64,000 nucleotides of DNA from Streptomyces sclerotialus (GTDB lineage: Bacteria > Actinomycetota > Actinomycetes > Streptomycetales > Streptomycetaceae). Below, one piece after another: positions 1 to 11,140 of this stretch. Position numbers and translations under genes: made by a program. Position 1 is the first letter of the stretch, and the number at the start of each line of letters is the position of its first letter. The notes under the pieces are model-generated. The model ran no database searches and had not been told where the DNA came from. It saw only the letters and a program-made list of their open reading frames with translations. Where the stretch lies: positions 4,464,001 to 4,528,000 of the forward strand of contig NZ_JBFOHP010000002.1 of the NCBI RefSeq assembly GCF_040907265.1, given 5' to 3'.

Positions 1-312
1 GTACAGCGCCCTGCCCGGTGCCCCTGGTGCGGTGTCGGCTCTCTCGTGGGACGGCGGTCCGGGGAGACGGTGCGGACACGTGCCCGGTGCACGGACGGCA
101 CCGGGCCGAGGGCCGTGCTGCCGTGCGCGGTCCGCTGCGGCGGCACCGGGTAGCTGTCGGCTCAACCACCCGGCGCCTACATTTCGGTGGTTCTGCAGCA
201 TCACCGAAACGCCCTGGCTGCGTGCCCCGGGAGCAACGCGCCAAACGCCACTTCGGGAGCGGACCGGCGGGCCGGGAACATCGCGGCGGGCCGGGAACGT
301 CGCCATGAACGT
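1..312. other. No gene recognised before the tRNA-Ser terminator
   Basis: GC-rich stretch in which short open frames exist in several phases but none has a convincing ribosome binding site, recognisable domain or clear advantage over the others. It is probably the intergenic tail of a gene lying outside the window. Confidence 0.5.
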
Positions 313-346
313 CGAAGGGCCCCACCGCGAACGGTGGGGCCCTTCG
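313..346 (-). terminator. Hairpin terminator of tRNA-Ser
   Basis: A perfect 15-bp stem (CGAAGGGCCCCACCG and its complement) closes on a CGAA tetraloop. It lies 23 bases past the 3' end of the tRNA-Ser gene on the minus strand, the expected place for its terminator. Confidence 0.75.
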
Positions 347-369
347 ATGCGTGCCCGGTGAGGCACTGG

Positions 370-454
370 CGGAGGATACGAGATTCGAACTCGTGAGGGG
401 TTGCCCCCAACACGCTTTCCAAGCGTGCGCCCTAGGCCTCTAGGCGAATCCTCC
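370..454 (-). tRNA. tRNA-Ser(GGA)
   Basis: On the minus strand the acceptor arms GGAGGAT and ATCCTCC pair over 7 bp. The discriminator base is G, as in serine tRNAs. The anticodon loop is TTGGAAA inside a CACGC/GCGTG stem, giving anticodon GGA (reads UCC). The T-arm motif GTTCGAA (minus strand) is present. The length of about 85 nt fits a class II tRNA with a long variable arm. CCA is not encoded. Confidence 0.95.
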
Positions 455-571
455 GCGGAAGACATTACATGACGTGGGGGAGTGCTCGCGAACTCGATCC
501 CCGGGTGGTGATCGGCCGGGGGTCCGGGTGGGGGGTGAGGGTCGTTTCCGGGGTGCCGGATCAGGTACTGT

Positions 572-671
572 GGGCGCAGCCCCTCACGTGGCGCTATCTG
601 ACTGAACTCCCCCAGGGCCGGAAGGCAGCAAGGGTAGGTCGGCTCTGGCGGGTGCGTGGGGGGCGTTCGCG
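572..671 (+). ncRNA. ffs: Bacterial small signal recognition particle RNA (4.5S type)
   Basis: The RNA partner of Ffh in co-translational membrane targeting. The domain IV hairpin is visible at about 611-634, where GGGCC, a GGAA tetraloop and GGCAGCAAGGGT match the universally conserved SRP core. An outer helix pairs 580-588 (CCCCTCACG) with 655-663 (CGTGGGGGG) over 9 bp. Position directly upstream of dnaX is the usual actinobacterial arrangement. Both ends are estimated from the helices. Confidence 0.85.
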
Positions 672-750
672 TTTCCGGGGCGGCTGGTCCCTGCCCGCCG
701 GGTTCCGTCGGCGGGGCCCGTTGTCGGTGCGGGCCGATATCGTCGTATGC

Positions 751-3429
751 GTGTCATCCCTTGCGCTGTACCGCCGCTACCGCCCCGAGACCTTCGCCGA
801 GGTCATCGGGCAAGAGCACGTGACCGACCCGCTGCAGCAGGCCCTGCGGAACAACCGCGTCAACCACGCGTATCTCTTCAGCGGACCGCGCGGCTGCGGC
901 AAGACGACCAGCGCGCGGATCCTGGCGCGCTGCCTCAACTGTGAGCAAGGTCCCACTCCGACGCCGTGCGGGGAGTGCCAGAGCTGTGTCGATCTCGCCC
1001 GTAACGGGCGGGGGTCGATCGATGTCATCGAGATCGACGCCGCGTCGCACGGTGGTGTGGACGACGCGCGTGAGCTGCGCGAGAAGGCCTTCTTCGGGCC
1101 CGCGAGCAGCCGGTACAAGATCTACATCATCGACGAGGCCCACATGGTCACCTCGGCGGGCTTCAACGCCCTGCTGAAGGTGGTCGAGGAGCCGCCGGAG
1201 CATCTGAAGTTCATCTTCGCGACCACCGAGCCCGAGAAGGTCATCGGGACGATCCGGTCGCGTACGCACCACTACCCGTTCCGGCTGGTGCCGCCGGGGA
1301 CGCTGCGGGACTACCTGGGCGAGGTGTGCGGCCGGGAGGACATCCCGGTCGAGGAGGGTGTGCTCCCGCTGGTCGTGCGGGCCGGTGCCGGGTCGGTGCG
1401 TGACTCGATGTCGGTGATGGACCAGCTGCTGGCGGGGGCCGGTGCCGACGGTGTGACATACGCCATGGCCACGGCTCTGCTCGGCTATACGGACGGGTCG
1501 CTGCTCGACTCGATCGTGGAGGCGTTCGCCTCGGGCGACGGGGCGGCGGCCTTCGAGGTCGTCGACCGGGTGATCGAGGGCGGGAACGATCCGCGGCGGT
1601 TCGTTGCCGACCTGCTGGAGCGGCTGCGCGACCTGGTGATCCTGGCGGCGGTGCCGGACGCGGCGGAGAAGGGGCTGATCGACGCCCCGGCCGATGTCGT
1701 GGAGCGGATGGAGGCCCAGGCGTCCGTCTTCGGCGCGGCGGAGCTCAGCCGCGCGGCCGATCTGGTCAATTCCGGGCTGACGGAGATGCGCGGGGCGACC
1801 TCGCCGCGGCTCCAGCTGGAGCTGATCTGTGCGCGGGTGCTGCTGCCCGCCGCGTACGACGACGAGCGTTCGGTGCAGGCGCGGCTGGACCGCCTGGAGC
1901 GCGGCGTCGGGGTGGCGGCGCTCGGCGGCGGCATGCCGGATGGCGCTCCCGGAGCGGCCGGAATGCCGGTCGTGCAGTCCGGCGGCGAGCCCGCTGCGGG
2001 GTACGTGCCCGGGCCCGACGCCCATGCGGCGCCGGGCGTGCCGGCGGGGCCGAGCGGGCCCGCGGCGGCGCGGGCAGCGGTGCGCGGCGCGATGAGCGGT
2101 GCGGGCGGCGGCCAGGGGGCCGGCCCGGCCGGTGGTGGGGCAGGTGGCCCGGCCGGTGGCCCCCCGGGCGCTGGAGTCGGCGCGGACGCCGGGGCCGGCC
2201 GGCCGGCGGCCGGCGGGATGCCCGGCGCGGGTGCCGGTGCCGGAGCCGGGCCCGGTGATGCCTCCGACGCGGCGGCGGGGCCCGCCCAGCAGGGCGGTGG
2301 CGGCGCTCCGGCGGGCGCATGGCCTACGGGTACGCAGCAGCCGGGCCGTACGCCGGGTGACGGCGCGCGGGCCACCGGGACCGGTGAGGAGGCCGGTGCC
2401 GGGGCGCGGCGGCCGGGTGCCTGGCCCGGTGGCGCGAGCGGACCGGGCGGTGCGGGCGGACCGGGTGGAGCTGCTGGAGCGGGCGGCTCCGGTGGTGCCG
2501 CCGGGCCTGCCGGGGACGGAGGCGAGAACGGCGCTGCCGGTGGTCGCCGGCCCGGCAGCTGGCCGACCGCGGCCGCGCCCGGGAGCCAGGCAGGCCAGGG
2601 CGGCGCGCCCGGCCGGCAGCCCGGCGACCAGCCGTCGTACGGCCGGCAGGCGTCCGCCCCGCAGCAGGCGGCGCCGCAGCAGCCCGCGGCCCAGCAGGGC
2701 GGGGGCGCGCCGGGTGGCGGCGGGCAGAGCAATGCCCAGGGGACGCAGCAGGTACGGGCGATGTGGCCGGACATCCTGGAGGCGGTGAAGGGCAAGCGGC
2801 GCTTCACCTGGATCCTGCTCAGCCAGAACGCCCAGGTGGCCGGGTTCGACGGCACGACCCTCCAGGTCGGCTTCCCCAACGCCGGTGCGCGCGACAGCTT
2901 CGCGAACGGCGGCAGTGAGGACGTACTGCGGGAGGCGCTGGCCGAGCGGTTCGGCGTGCAGTGGCGGGTCGAGGCGATCATCGACCCGTCGGGCGGTGCC
3001 AACCCGCCGAGCGGCGGTCCGGCCCCGCGCGGTGGTGGTGGCTTCGGCGGCAGCGGCACCGGAGGCCCCGGCGGGGGCTTCGGCGGAGGCAGCGGCGGCG
3101 GTGGATACGCCGGTGGCGGCGCCCCGGCCGCGCCGCCACAGCCCGCAGCGGCTCCTGCGCCGCCCGCGCAGGGCACGCCCGACCAGGGCGGCGGCCAGGG
3201 CGCGCAGCGGGCGCGGCAGGCCGTGGCCGCCTCGGCCGGGGCGCAGCAGGCGCAGAGCAGCCCTGCCGCGGAGCCCGCGTACCGCGAGCCGGAGCCTCCG
3301 CCGGTGTCCATCGAGGACGACATGCCGGCCGAGGACGACGCCGACCTCGTCGACTCCGCCCTCAGCGGCTATGACCTCATCGTCCGCGAGCTGGGCGCGA
3401 CGGTCATAGAGGAGTACAACAACGAATGA
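751..3429 (+). CDS. dnaX: DNA polymerase III subunit gamma/tau
   Basis: Clamp-loader ATPase that loads the beta clamp at the replication fork. The GTG start is chosen because the family N-terminus (SSLALYRRYRPETFAEVIGQ) begins there; reading further upstream would run through the SRP RNA. Residues 45-52 form Walker A (GPRGCGKT), DEAH at 128-131 is Walker B, and C64, C73, C76 and C79 are the zinc ligands. The AAA+ and collar domains end near residue 390. A Gly/Ala/Pro-rich linker of roughly 300 residues follows, then a tau-like domain beginning near MWPDILEAVKGKRRFTWILL, and another Gly/Pro-rich stretch. At about 892 residues it is long because of the linkers. Confidence 0.95.
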   Translation: MSSLALYRRYRPETFAEVIGQEHVTDPLQQALRNNRVNHAYLFSGPRGCGKTTSARILARCLNCEQGPTPTPCGECQSCVDLARNGRGSIDVIEIDAASHGGVDDARELREKAFFGPASSRYKIYIIDEAHMVTSAGFNALLKVVEEPPEHLKFIFATTEPEKVIGTIRSRTHHYPFRLVPPGTLRDYLGEVCGREDIPVEEGVLPLVVRAGAGSVRDSMSVMDQLLAGAGADGVTYAMATALLGYTDGSLLDSIVEAFASGDGAAAFEVVDRVIEGGNDPRRFVADLLERLRDLVILAAVPDAAEKGLIDAPADVVERMEAQASVFGAAELSRAADLVNSGLTEMRGATSPRLQLELICARVLLPAAYDDERSVQARLDRLERGVGVAALGGGMPDGAPGAAGMPVVQSGGEPAAGYVPGPDAHAAPGVPAGPSGPAAARAAVRGAMSGAGGGQGAGPAGGGAGGPAGGPPGAGVGADAGAGRPAAGGMPGAGAGAGAGPGDASDAAAGPAQQGGGGAPAGAWPTGTQQPGRTPGDGARATGTGEEAGAGARRPGAWPGGASGPGGAGGPGGAAGAGGSGGAAGPAGDGGENGAAGGRRPGSWPTAAAPGSQAGQGGAPGRQPGDQPSYGRQASAPQQAAPQQPAAQQGGGAPGGGGQSNAQGTQQVRAMWPDILEAVKGKRRFTWILLSQNAQVAGFDGTTLQVGFPNAGARDSFANGGSEDVLREALAERFGVQWRVEAIIDPSGGANPPSGGPAPRGGGGFGGSGTGGPGGGFGGGSGGGGYAGGGAPAAPPQPAAAPAPPAQGTPDQGGGQGAQRARQAVAASAGAQQAQSSPAAEPAYREPEPPPVSIEDDMPAEDDADLVDSALSGYDLIVRELGATVIEEYNNE

Positions 3430-3439
3430 GGCGCTGAGG

Positions 3440-3511
3440 ACGAGACGGATGAGGACGAGGCGGATGAGGACGAGGACGAGGCGGATGAGGACGAGGACGA
3501 GGCGGATGAGG
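3440..3511 (+). repeat. 21-bp tandem repeat just after the dnaX stop
   Basis: The unit GCGGATGAGGACGAGGACGA plus a final G occurs at 3460-3480 and 3481-3501, flanked by shorter copies on both sides. The array begins about 10 bases after the dnaX stop. In the dnaX frame it reads as an acidic Asp/Glu heptad (ADEDEDE). It lies outside any chosen gene. Confidence 0.8.
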
Positions 3512-3722
3512 CACTGACCGGCCGCTGCACAGGCGCCCGGCCCGCCGTACGGAACGTAACGGTTGTGCCCCGATGTGTCGCTTTCCGTAATCGCCGCAGC
3601 GTCCCGGGGGCGCGGCGGAGACGTACACCCGTGCTCCTCCCCGCGACGTAGGGCGTCACGCTGCCGGAGCACGTAGGCTCGGGCTACCGCACCCATTTGT
3701 AGTCGTACGGCAGGAGTCCGCA

Positions 3723-4082
3723 GTGATCCCCGGTGGTCAGCCCGATATGCAGCAGCTGCTCCAGCAGGCCCAGAAGATGCAGCAGGACCTCGCGGCGGCC
3801 CAGCAGGAGCTGGCGCAGACGCCCGTGTCGGGGTCGGCGGGCGGTGGTCTCGTCAAGGCGACGGTGACCGGCGCCGGCGAGCTCAAGGGCCTGGAGATCG
3901 ACCCCAAGGCGGTGGACCCGGAGGCGGCGTCGCCCGAGGAGACGGCCGAGACCCTCGCCGACCTCGTGATCGCCGCCGTCCAGGACGCCAACGCCGCGGC
4001 CGCGAAGCTCCAGCAGGACAAGCTGGGACCGCTCGCGCAGGGCCTCGGCGGCGGCAGCGGCATCCCCGGCCTGCCCTTCTGA
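3723..4082 (+). CDS. YbaB/EbfC family nucleoid-associated protein
   Basis: Small dimeric DNA-binding protein of the YbaB/EbfC family, nearly always encoded between dnaX and recR. The 119-residue product has the family's Gln-rich N-terminal coiled coil ([20 protein letters not shown]) followed by the [20 protein letters not shown] core and a Gly-rich tail. The GTG start is preceded by a purine-rich AGGAG at about 3711-3715. The dnaX-ybaB-recR order supports a role in nucleoid organisation or repair, though the precise function of the family is not settled. Confidence 0.92.
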   Translation: MIPGGQPDMQQLLQQAQKMQQDLAAAQQELAQTPVSGSAGGGLVKATVTGAGELKGLEIDPKAVDPEAASPEETAETLADLVIAAVQDANAAAAKLQQDKLGPLAQGLGGGSGIPGLPF

Positions 4083-4342
4083 GGCCTCCCCTTCCGACGG
4101 ACAGCCGGGCCGATTCCCCCAGCGGGGAGCCGGCCCGCTTCCCGAGAGCCGGAATCGAAGGCTCCGCCGGGGGCGAAGACTCCGCCGGGGGCGAAGGCTC
4201 CGCCGGGGAAGAACGGAAGAAGACCGGAAGGCCGGCAGGCCAAGAGTTCCGGCAGGTCCCCTCTCCGGGGGACCGAGACCTCCCCTTCGGGCGGGAGGGC
4301 AACTAGCGTACGGAGCAGGGCGGACAAGGGAGAGAGCGTTCC

Positions 4343-4942
4343 GTGTACGAAGGCGTGGTCCAGGACCTGATCGACGAGCTGGGGCGGCTGCCCGGCGTCG
4401 GTCCCAAGAGCGCGCAGCGGATCGCCTTCCACGTCCTCCAGGCCGAGCCGACCGACGTCCGCCGGCTGGCGAACGCGCTGATGGAGGTCAAGGCCAAGGT
4501 CCGGTTCTGTGCCGTGTGCGGCAATGTCGCGCAGGACGAGCAGTGCCAGGTCTGCCGTGACCCGCGCCGGGACCCCTCGGTCATCTGCGTCGTCGAGGAG
4601 CCCAAGGACGTCGTCGCGATCGAGCGGACGCGGGAATTCCGCGGCCGGTACCACGTACTGGGCGGGGCGATCAGCCCCATCGAGGGCGTGGGCCCGGACG
4701 ACCTGCGGATCAGGGAGCTGCTGGCCCGGCTCGCCGACGGCACCGTCGGCGAGCTGATCCTGGCCACCGACCCGAACCTGGAAGGCGAGGCCACCGCCAC
4801 GTACCTCGCGCGCATGATCAAGCCCATGGGTCTGAAGGTGACGCGCCTGGCCAGCGGCCTGCCGGTCGGGGGCGATCTGGAGTATGCCGACGAGGTCACG
4901 CTCGGGCGGGCCTTCGAAGGACGGAGACTTCTCGATGTCTGA
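4343..4942 (+). CDS. recR: Recombination mediator RecR
   Basis: RecFOR-pathway protein that helps load RecA on gapped DNA. The 199-residue length is typical. A helix-hairpin-helix sits at residues 15-29 ([15 protein letters not shown]), a four-cysteine zinc finger at C56, C59, C68 and C71, and a Toprim domain starts near [10 protein letters not shown] at residue 81. The GTG start follows GGGAGAGA. The stop overlaps the next start by 8 bases, so the two genes are translationally coupled. Confidence 0.96.
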   Translation: MYEGVVQDLIDELGRLPGVGPKSAQRIAFHVLQAEPTDVRRLANALMEVKAKVRFCAVCGNVAQDEQCQVCRDPRRDPSVICVVEEPKDVVAIERTREFRGRYHVLGGAISPIEGVGPDDLRIRELLARLADGTVGELILATDPNLEGEATATYLARMIKPMGLKVTRLASGLPVGGDLEYADEVTLGRAFEGRRLLDV

Positions 4943-5594
4943 TCCCACGCTGCACAACGCCTCGCAGAACCCGGACGACTTCGCCGTACAGGTCGCCGAC
5001 TCGATCGACAGCTTCATCGTGGCGGTCACGGAAGTGGCCCGCGGAGACGAGCCGGGCAGCGCCGTGCCCTTCCTGCTGCTGGAGATCTCGCAGCTGCTGC
5101 TGACCGGCGGCCGGCTGGGCGCCCACGAGGACATCGTCCCGGAGGAGCGGTACGAGCCGGACATCGGCCCCGAGCCGGACGTGGACGAGCTGCGGGAGCG
5201 GTTCGCTGCGCTGCTGGACCCGGTGGACGTCTACAACGAGCTGTTCGACCCGTACGTACCGCGCAGCGCGCCGGTGGCCTGCCGGATCTCCGACGACCTC
5301 GCCGACATCATCACCGACCTGCGGCACGGCCTCGCGCACTACCGTGCCGGGCGGATCACCGAGGCGCTGTGGTGGTGGCAGTTCTCGTACCTGTCCAACT
5401 GGGGGCCCACCGCGAGTGCCGCGCTGCGCGCCCTGCAGTCGCTGGTCGCGCACGTCCGCCTGGACCAGCCGCTGGACGAGCTGGACGGCCTGGACACCGA
5501 CACGGGCGTCGACGGCGGGGGTGACCTGGAGGAAGAGGCCGGGAAGGTCATGGCGGCGGAGATCGCCGGGCCGCTCGGCCTGCGTCAGGGCTGA
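4935..5594 (+). CDS. DUF5063 domain-containing protein
   Basis: A 219-residue soluble protein of unknown function matching the actinobacterial DUF5063 family, recognised from its place after recR and the Trp-rich core ([19 protein letters not shown]). It is acidic and mostly helical, with no signal peptide or membrane segment. The ATG at 4935 overlaps the recR stop by 8 bases and has GGACGGAGA upstream. The coupling suggests co-expression with recR, but no biochemical role can be read from the sequence. Confidence 0.8.
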   Translation: MSDPTLHNASQNPDDFAVQVADSIDSFIVAVTEVARGDEPGSAVPFLLLEISQLLLTGGRLGAHEDIVPEERYEPDIGPEPDVDELRERFAALLDPVDVYNELFDPYVPRSAPVACRISDDLADIITDLRHGLAHYRAGRITEALWWWQFSYLSNWGPTASAALRALQSLVAHVRLDQPLDELDGLDTDTGVDGGGDLEEEAGKVMAAEIAGPLGLRQG

Positions 5595-6069
5595 GCGCCA
5601 GGCGCCGAGGCCTGAGCGCCAGGCGCCGGAGTCCGGTCGTCAGTGCGGGCACGTGCGGCCCGGCGTGCCCTCGGGCGTCGGTGCGTAACGCCGCACGCCC
5701 TGTGAGCTGGCTTACGTTTCCGGGTGGTTTCCGTGTGCTCTTGCCCGGAGCGGGCAGGTGGCCAGCCGAGCGGGCGCGACGGGGCGCCACGCCGGCCGTT
5801 TCGGGAGATACTCGGAAGAAGGACACGGGACGGCTCGTACCGGGTCAGGGCGGTGGGCGCTGCGGTCGGACACGACCGTCACGCTGACCGTTTCGATCAG
5901 GTAGCGAGCAATGTGTCTCACGATGTGGTATTGGCGAGGCGGATTCCGCCTGCTCGATAGACTGAGCCGACCGCATGGCCCCTGAACCCAGGGGTCCGGA
6001 AACGCCCGCAGACCTGCGGCATCCGCAGGCCACGGGGATCCGACAGACAGTTGCGAGGAGCGAGCACAC
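5595..6069. other. Intergenic region with the aspartokinase promoter
   Basis: No gene is seen in these 475 bases. A 17-base direct repeat (CTGAGCGCCAGGCGCCG) lies at about 5592-5629. A weak inverted repeat (GGCGTGC/GCACGCC) lies near 5660-5700 and may end the recR operon. The AT-richer stretch 5900-5965, including TAGACT near 5956, probably carries the ask promoter. A GAGGAGCGAG ribosome binding site precedes the ask start. Confidence 0.4.
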
Positions 6070-7337
<1,268 letters not shown>

Positions 7338-7341
<4 letters not shown>

Positions 7342-8516
7342 CACCGTCTGATGGGCTGATGCCGGCGGCCGACGGGCTGCCGGCACCGGCCCATGGGGCG
7401 CCGCCGGCGGACGGTATCCCGACGGCGGCGGCCCGCGCGGGCCGCGCGGACGACCGTGCGGCCCGTAAGCCGAACCTCGCCGTGGTCGGCGCGACCGGCG
7501 CCGTCGGCGGCGTACTGCTCGGCATCCTCTCCGAGCGTGCCGACATCTGGGGTGAGGTACGGCTGATCGCCTCGCCCCGCTCGGCAGGGCGCAAGCTGAC
7601 CGTACGGGGCGCGGAGACCGAGGTCCTCGCGCTCGCCGAAGAGGTCTTCGACGACATCGACATCGCGCTCTTCGACGTGCCGGACGAGGTCTCGGCGACG
7701 TGGGTGCCGGTCGCCGCCGCCAAGGGCGCGGTGGTCGTCGACAACTCCGCCGCCTTCCGGATGGACCCCGACGTCCCGCTGGTCGTGCCGGAGGTCAACG
7801 CGCGCGCCGCCCGCGCACGGCCGCGCGGCATCATCGCCAACCCGAACTGCACGACCCTCTCGATGATCGTCGCGCTGGGCGCGCTGCACGCCGAGTACGG
7901 GCTGAGCGAGCTGATCGTCTCCTCGTACCAAGCGGTTTCCGGAGCGGGCAAGGCCGGCGTCGACGTCCTGCGCAGCCAGCTCTCCGCGACGTCCGGTACG
8001 GAGCTGGGCACGACGCCCGGGGACGTGCGGCGGGCCGTCGGTGACGACCTCGGGCCGTTCCCCGCGCCGGTCGCGCTGAACGTCGTGCCGTGGGCCGGTT
8101 CCCTGCGGGAGGACGGCTGGTCCTCCGAGGAGCTGAAGGTCCGCGACGAGTCCCGCAAGATCCTCGGCCTGCCCGAGCTGCGGGTGACCGCGACCTGCGT
8201 CCGCGTACCGGTGATCACCACGCACTCGCTGACCGTGCACGCGCGCTTCGAGCGTGAGGTCACGGTGGCCGGGGCGCACGAGATCCTGGCCGCCGCGCCC
8301 GGTGTCGTGCTGTGCGACGACCCGGAGGAGGGCGAGTTCCCCACACCGGCCGACGTGGTCGGCACGGACCCGACCTGGGTCGGCCGGGTACGCAGGTCCC
8401 TGGACGACCCGCTCGCGCTGGAGCTCTTCGTGTGCGGCGACAACCTCCGCAAGGGCGCGGCGCTGAACACCGCCCAGATCGCCGAGGTGGTCGCGGCGGA
8501 GCTGGCGGGCGGCTGA
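7338..8516 (+). CDS. asd: Aspartate-semialdehyde dehydrogenase
   Basis: Reduces aspartyl phosphate to aspartate semialdehyde, the step after Ask. The NADP-binding motif GATGAVG is at residues 51-57 and the catalytic cysteine is C171 in NPNCTTLSM. About 44 residues of Ala/Pro-rich sequence precede the conserved domain, so the true start could be downstream. The ATG at 7338 is chosen because it makes the usual 4-base ATGA overlap with ask. The total is 392 residues. Confidence 0.94.
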
Positions 8517-9000
8517 GCGGTCGGCCGGAGTTCCACGTCTCGTCCGCCGGCGGTGTTCGGCCGCGTACCGGTTGGCGGTGTACCGGCCGGCGGTGCTTGA
8601 AGACTTAAGGAACCCACTCCCCAAGTCCGCGCCGGGTGGGTAATAATTCGAGGACTACTTGTGAAAGTCCTGTGAGCGGTCCGTCGGCCCTGGTCGCTTG
8701 GTCTGGGTCGATGTCCTGTTCGACTATTCGCTCCCCGTCGTGCTGCAACCGCAGCCGCGCGGGGAGCGTCTTTGTCGCCGCCCTTCCTGGGCGTTCGGCA
8801 CGGCACGGTTCGGCGACGCGCCCTCACGGCGTACGGCGAAGGCCTCACGAGGGCCGCGGTAAGTGCGTAATACCGCCCTTATGGGCACGGGCAATATGGG
8901 GCATCAAGGAAGAGCTGGTACGCATGAGGGCATTCAACGCATCGCCAAAAACGGTGCCTTGCGCGTACAACCCTGACGGGGGGAAGCGTGTCCAACAGGC
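8517..9000. other. Intergenic region between asd and the sigma factor
   Basis: No convincing gene is seen in 484 bases. A hairpin lies at 8729-8768. AT-richer stretches such as AAGACTTAAGG near 8600 and GGGTAATAATTCGAGG near 8640 are plausible promoter material for the downstream sigma factor, but no consensus was firm enough to assign. Confidence 0.4.
8729..8768 (+). terminator. Possible hairpin terminator downstream of asd
   Basis: A 9-bp stem CGCTCCCCG/CGGGGAGCG encloses a 22-base loop and is followed by TCTTTG. It sits about 210 bases past asd, so it may end a long ask-asd transcript or act in the sigma-factor leader. Confidence 0.45.
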
Positions 9001-9666
9001 GTGGCAGAGGTACTCGGCATCGCGATCGGCCCAGGGGGCACAGGCGGCACAGCTGTGGCGCGGCCGTCGCGTACTCGCATCCCCGGTGGCATGCCGGTGA
9101 TCGCGCCCTGGCCCGCCGCGCGCCCCTCGCAGGCGCCGTCCCCGCACGGGAACGCTGACGAGGCGATGGCAGCGGGCACCACAGTCGACCACCTCACCGA
9201 GACCTACAGAGCGCACTACCGCTCCCTGCTCGGTCTCGCCGCGCTGCTCCTGGACGACACCGCGTCCTGTGAGGACGTCGTCCAAGAGGCGTTCATCCGC
9301 GTGCACTCGGCGCGCGGACGCGTACGCGACCCGGAGAAGACCCTCGCCTATCTGCGGCAGACGGTCGTCAACCTCTCCCGCTCCGCTCTGCGCCGCCGCA
9401 TCCTCGGGCTGAAGCTGCTGTCCAAGCCGATGCCCGACATGGCGAGCGCCGAGGAGGGCGCGTACGAACAGCTGGAGCGGGACCAATTGATCAAGGCGAT
9501 GCGTGGTCTGCAGCGGCGCCAGCGCGAGGTCCTCGTGCTGCGTTACTTCGCTGACATGACCGAGGCACAGGTCGCCGAGACGCTGGGCATATCGCTCGGC
9601 TCGGTGAAGGCGTACGGCTCACGGGGTATCGCGGCGCTGCGCGTCGCCATGGAGGCTCCGGCATGA
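9001..9666 (+). CDS. SigE-family RNA polymerase sigma factor (ECF type)
   Basis: Alternative sigma factor of about 221 residues. Region 2 is visible from YRAHYRSLLGLAALLLDDTA through EDVVQEAFIRVH. Region 4 is the C-terminal helix-turn-helix (REVLVLRYFADMTEAQVAET...GSVKAYGSRGI). About 50 Pro/Ala-rich residues precede region 2, so the GTG at 9001 may be too early and a later start is possible. The stop overlaps the next gene by 4 bases. That partner has one membrane segment, the usual setting for a sigma/membrane-regulator pair. Confidence 0.88.
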   Translation: MAEVLGIAIGPGGTGGTAVARPSRTRIPGGMPVIAPWPAARPSQAPSPHGNADEAMAAGTTVDHLTETYRAHYRSLLGLAALLLDDTASCEDVVQEAFIRVHSARGRVRDPEKTLAYLRQTVVNLSRSALRRRILGLKLLSKPMPDMASAEEGAYEQLERDQLIKAMRGLQRRQREVLVLRYFADMTEAQVAETLGISLGSVKAYGSRGIAALRVAMEAPA

Positions 9667-11021
9667 CCAGCAAGCAGTACGGCCCGTACGAGCCCGGCTC
9701 CGACGGCTCGACGGGCCCGCACGGAACGGCGCGCCCGGAGGACGGGCAGCCGCAGCAGCACACACCCCAGGACACGGGCGCGCCGAATGACAACGGTGCC
9801 ATGGAGGGCTCCGAGCGGGACGACGGCCCGGGGGCGGGGGGTGACGGTTCCGCAGATGGCGGGGCCGGTTCCGCCGGGATCGGTTCCGCGAGTGGGTCCG
9901 TTCCCGCCGGGTCCGGTTCCCCGAATGAGCCCGGTGGGTTCGGTGAGCCCGGTGGGTTCAGTGGGACCGGTGAGCCCGGTGGGCCCGGTGGCGGTCTCGG
10001 CGGGCCGGGCGAGGAGGAGCTGCGTAACCTCCTGCAGTCCGCCGTCCGGGACCTGGAGCCGTCCCCCGACTCCCTCGACCACCTGCGCCGCGCGGTGCCC
10101 GCCCGGCGCAGGCGCCGCCGGCACGCCGTGGTCGGCGCCGCGGCCGTACTGCTCTTCGGCGGTACGGCGATGCCCGCCATGCTGCACGTCGCGAACGGCG
10201 GGGACGACACCTCCGGCCGCCAGGCCAACGCCGCCAGCAGTTCCCGGGCGCACGTCACGACCGGCGGCACGCACGGCGGCACCGCCCGGCACCCCAGCGA
10301 CCGCCCGGCCGGCAAGGACGGCAAGAAGGACGACAAGGACGGCGAGAAGACCGGCAAGGACAAGGACAAGGCGGAGGACGGCGCATCCGAGCAGTCCGGC
10401 GGCCCCGCCGCCGACCCGGCCGCGACGATGGACGTCACCTCCCCGGCCTGCCTGCGCGCACAGCTCGGCAACGGCAGCGCCAGCTCCGCCGCGCCCGACG
10501 CCGAGGGCCGCGTCTACGGCGCCCTCCGGATCGTCAACGTCTCCGCCACGACCTGCTCCGTCGACGGCGGCGGCAGCGTGACCGCGGCAGCCCAGGGCAG
10601 CGCCGACCCGACGCGCGTCCAGGTCGTCGACCACACCACGGGCGACGCCGCCTCCGGCCTGCCCGACCCGGCCGCGGTGCCCGGCCGGATCGTGCTCAAG
10701 CCCGGCGAGGCGTACGAGGTGAAGTTCGCCTGGATCCCGGCGGAGGGCGGCGGCCCTTCGGGCTGCGCGACCCCCGGTACCCCGACGCCCGGCACGTCGG
10801 AGGGGACGGGCTCCGGTGAGCCGAGCAACACCTCCTCCGCCGAGGGCGGCGGCGACCAGGCGGGCAGCGGCAGCGAGGGCCCCGGAGACGGCGGTACGCA
10901 GGCGGCCAGCGTGGCGGTCAGCCACACCCCGGAGGCCGGCGAGCCGTCCGCGGCATCCACCACGATCAACGACGCGTGTGCCGGCACGATCTACCGGACC
11001 GGCGCCCTGCCGGGGCAGTAG
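9663..11021 (+). CDS. Single-pass membrane protein coupled to the sigma factor
   Basis: A 452-residue protein with no recognised enzyme domain. The N-terminal 115 residues are Gly/Pro-rich and disordered. A short helical stretch (EEELRNLLQSAVRDLEPSPD) and an Arg cluster come next, then one transmembrane segment at about residues 155-175 (VVGAAAVLLFGGTAMPAML). A Lys/Asp-rich linker leads to an extracellular domain of unknown type with paired cysteines. The ATGA overlap with the sigma factor gene and the topology suggest an anti-sigma-like regulator. No zinc anti-sigma motif is seen, so this is inference. Confidence 0.75.
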   Translation: MTSKQYGPYEPGSDGSTGPHGTARPEDGQPQQHTPQDTGAPNDNGAMEGSERDDGPGAGGDGSADGGAGSAGIGSASGSVPAGSGSPNEPGGFGEPGGFSGTGEPGGPGGGLGGPGEEELRNLLQSAVRDLEPSPDSLDHLRRAVPARRRRRRHAVVGAAAVLLFGGTAMPAMLHVANGGDDTSGRQANAASSSRAHVTTGGTHGGTARHPSDRPAGKDGKKDDKDGEKTGKDKDKAEDGASEQSGGPAADPAATMDVTSPACLRAQLGNGSASSAAPDAEGRVYGALRIVNVSATTCSVDGGGSVTAAAQGSADPTRVQVVDHTTGDAASGLPDPAAVPGRIVLKPGEAYEVKFAWIPAEGGGPSGCATPGTPTPGTSEGTGSGEPSNTSSAEGGGDQAGSGSEGPGDGGTQAASVAVSHTPEAGEPSAASTTINDACAGTIYRTGALPGQ

Positions 11022-11140
11022 CCGGCGCCCTGCCGGGGCGGCAGCAGGCGAACGCGGGCGGTGCGGTGCACGAGCCGCGAGGCCCGGCGGATACGGGCCC
11101 GCCGTCCGGGTACGAGGCACGTGCCCGTACCTTTGATGGT

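Noticed and set aside
469..750. N-terminal extension of dnaX
   Set aside because: It runs through the SRP RNA, and the DnaX family N-terminus begins at the GTG at 751.
754..3696. A 980-codon open frame on the minus strand opposite dnaX
   Set aside because: It is antisense to a clear dnaX, has Arg/Ala-rich composition typical of the mirror frame of high-GC genes and no recognisable domain.
8636..9100. Plus-strand frame upstream of the sigma factor
   Set aside because: Ser/Cys/Arg-rich, no ribosome binding site, and it overlaps the sigma factor start in another frame.
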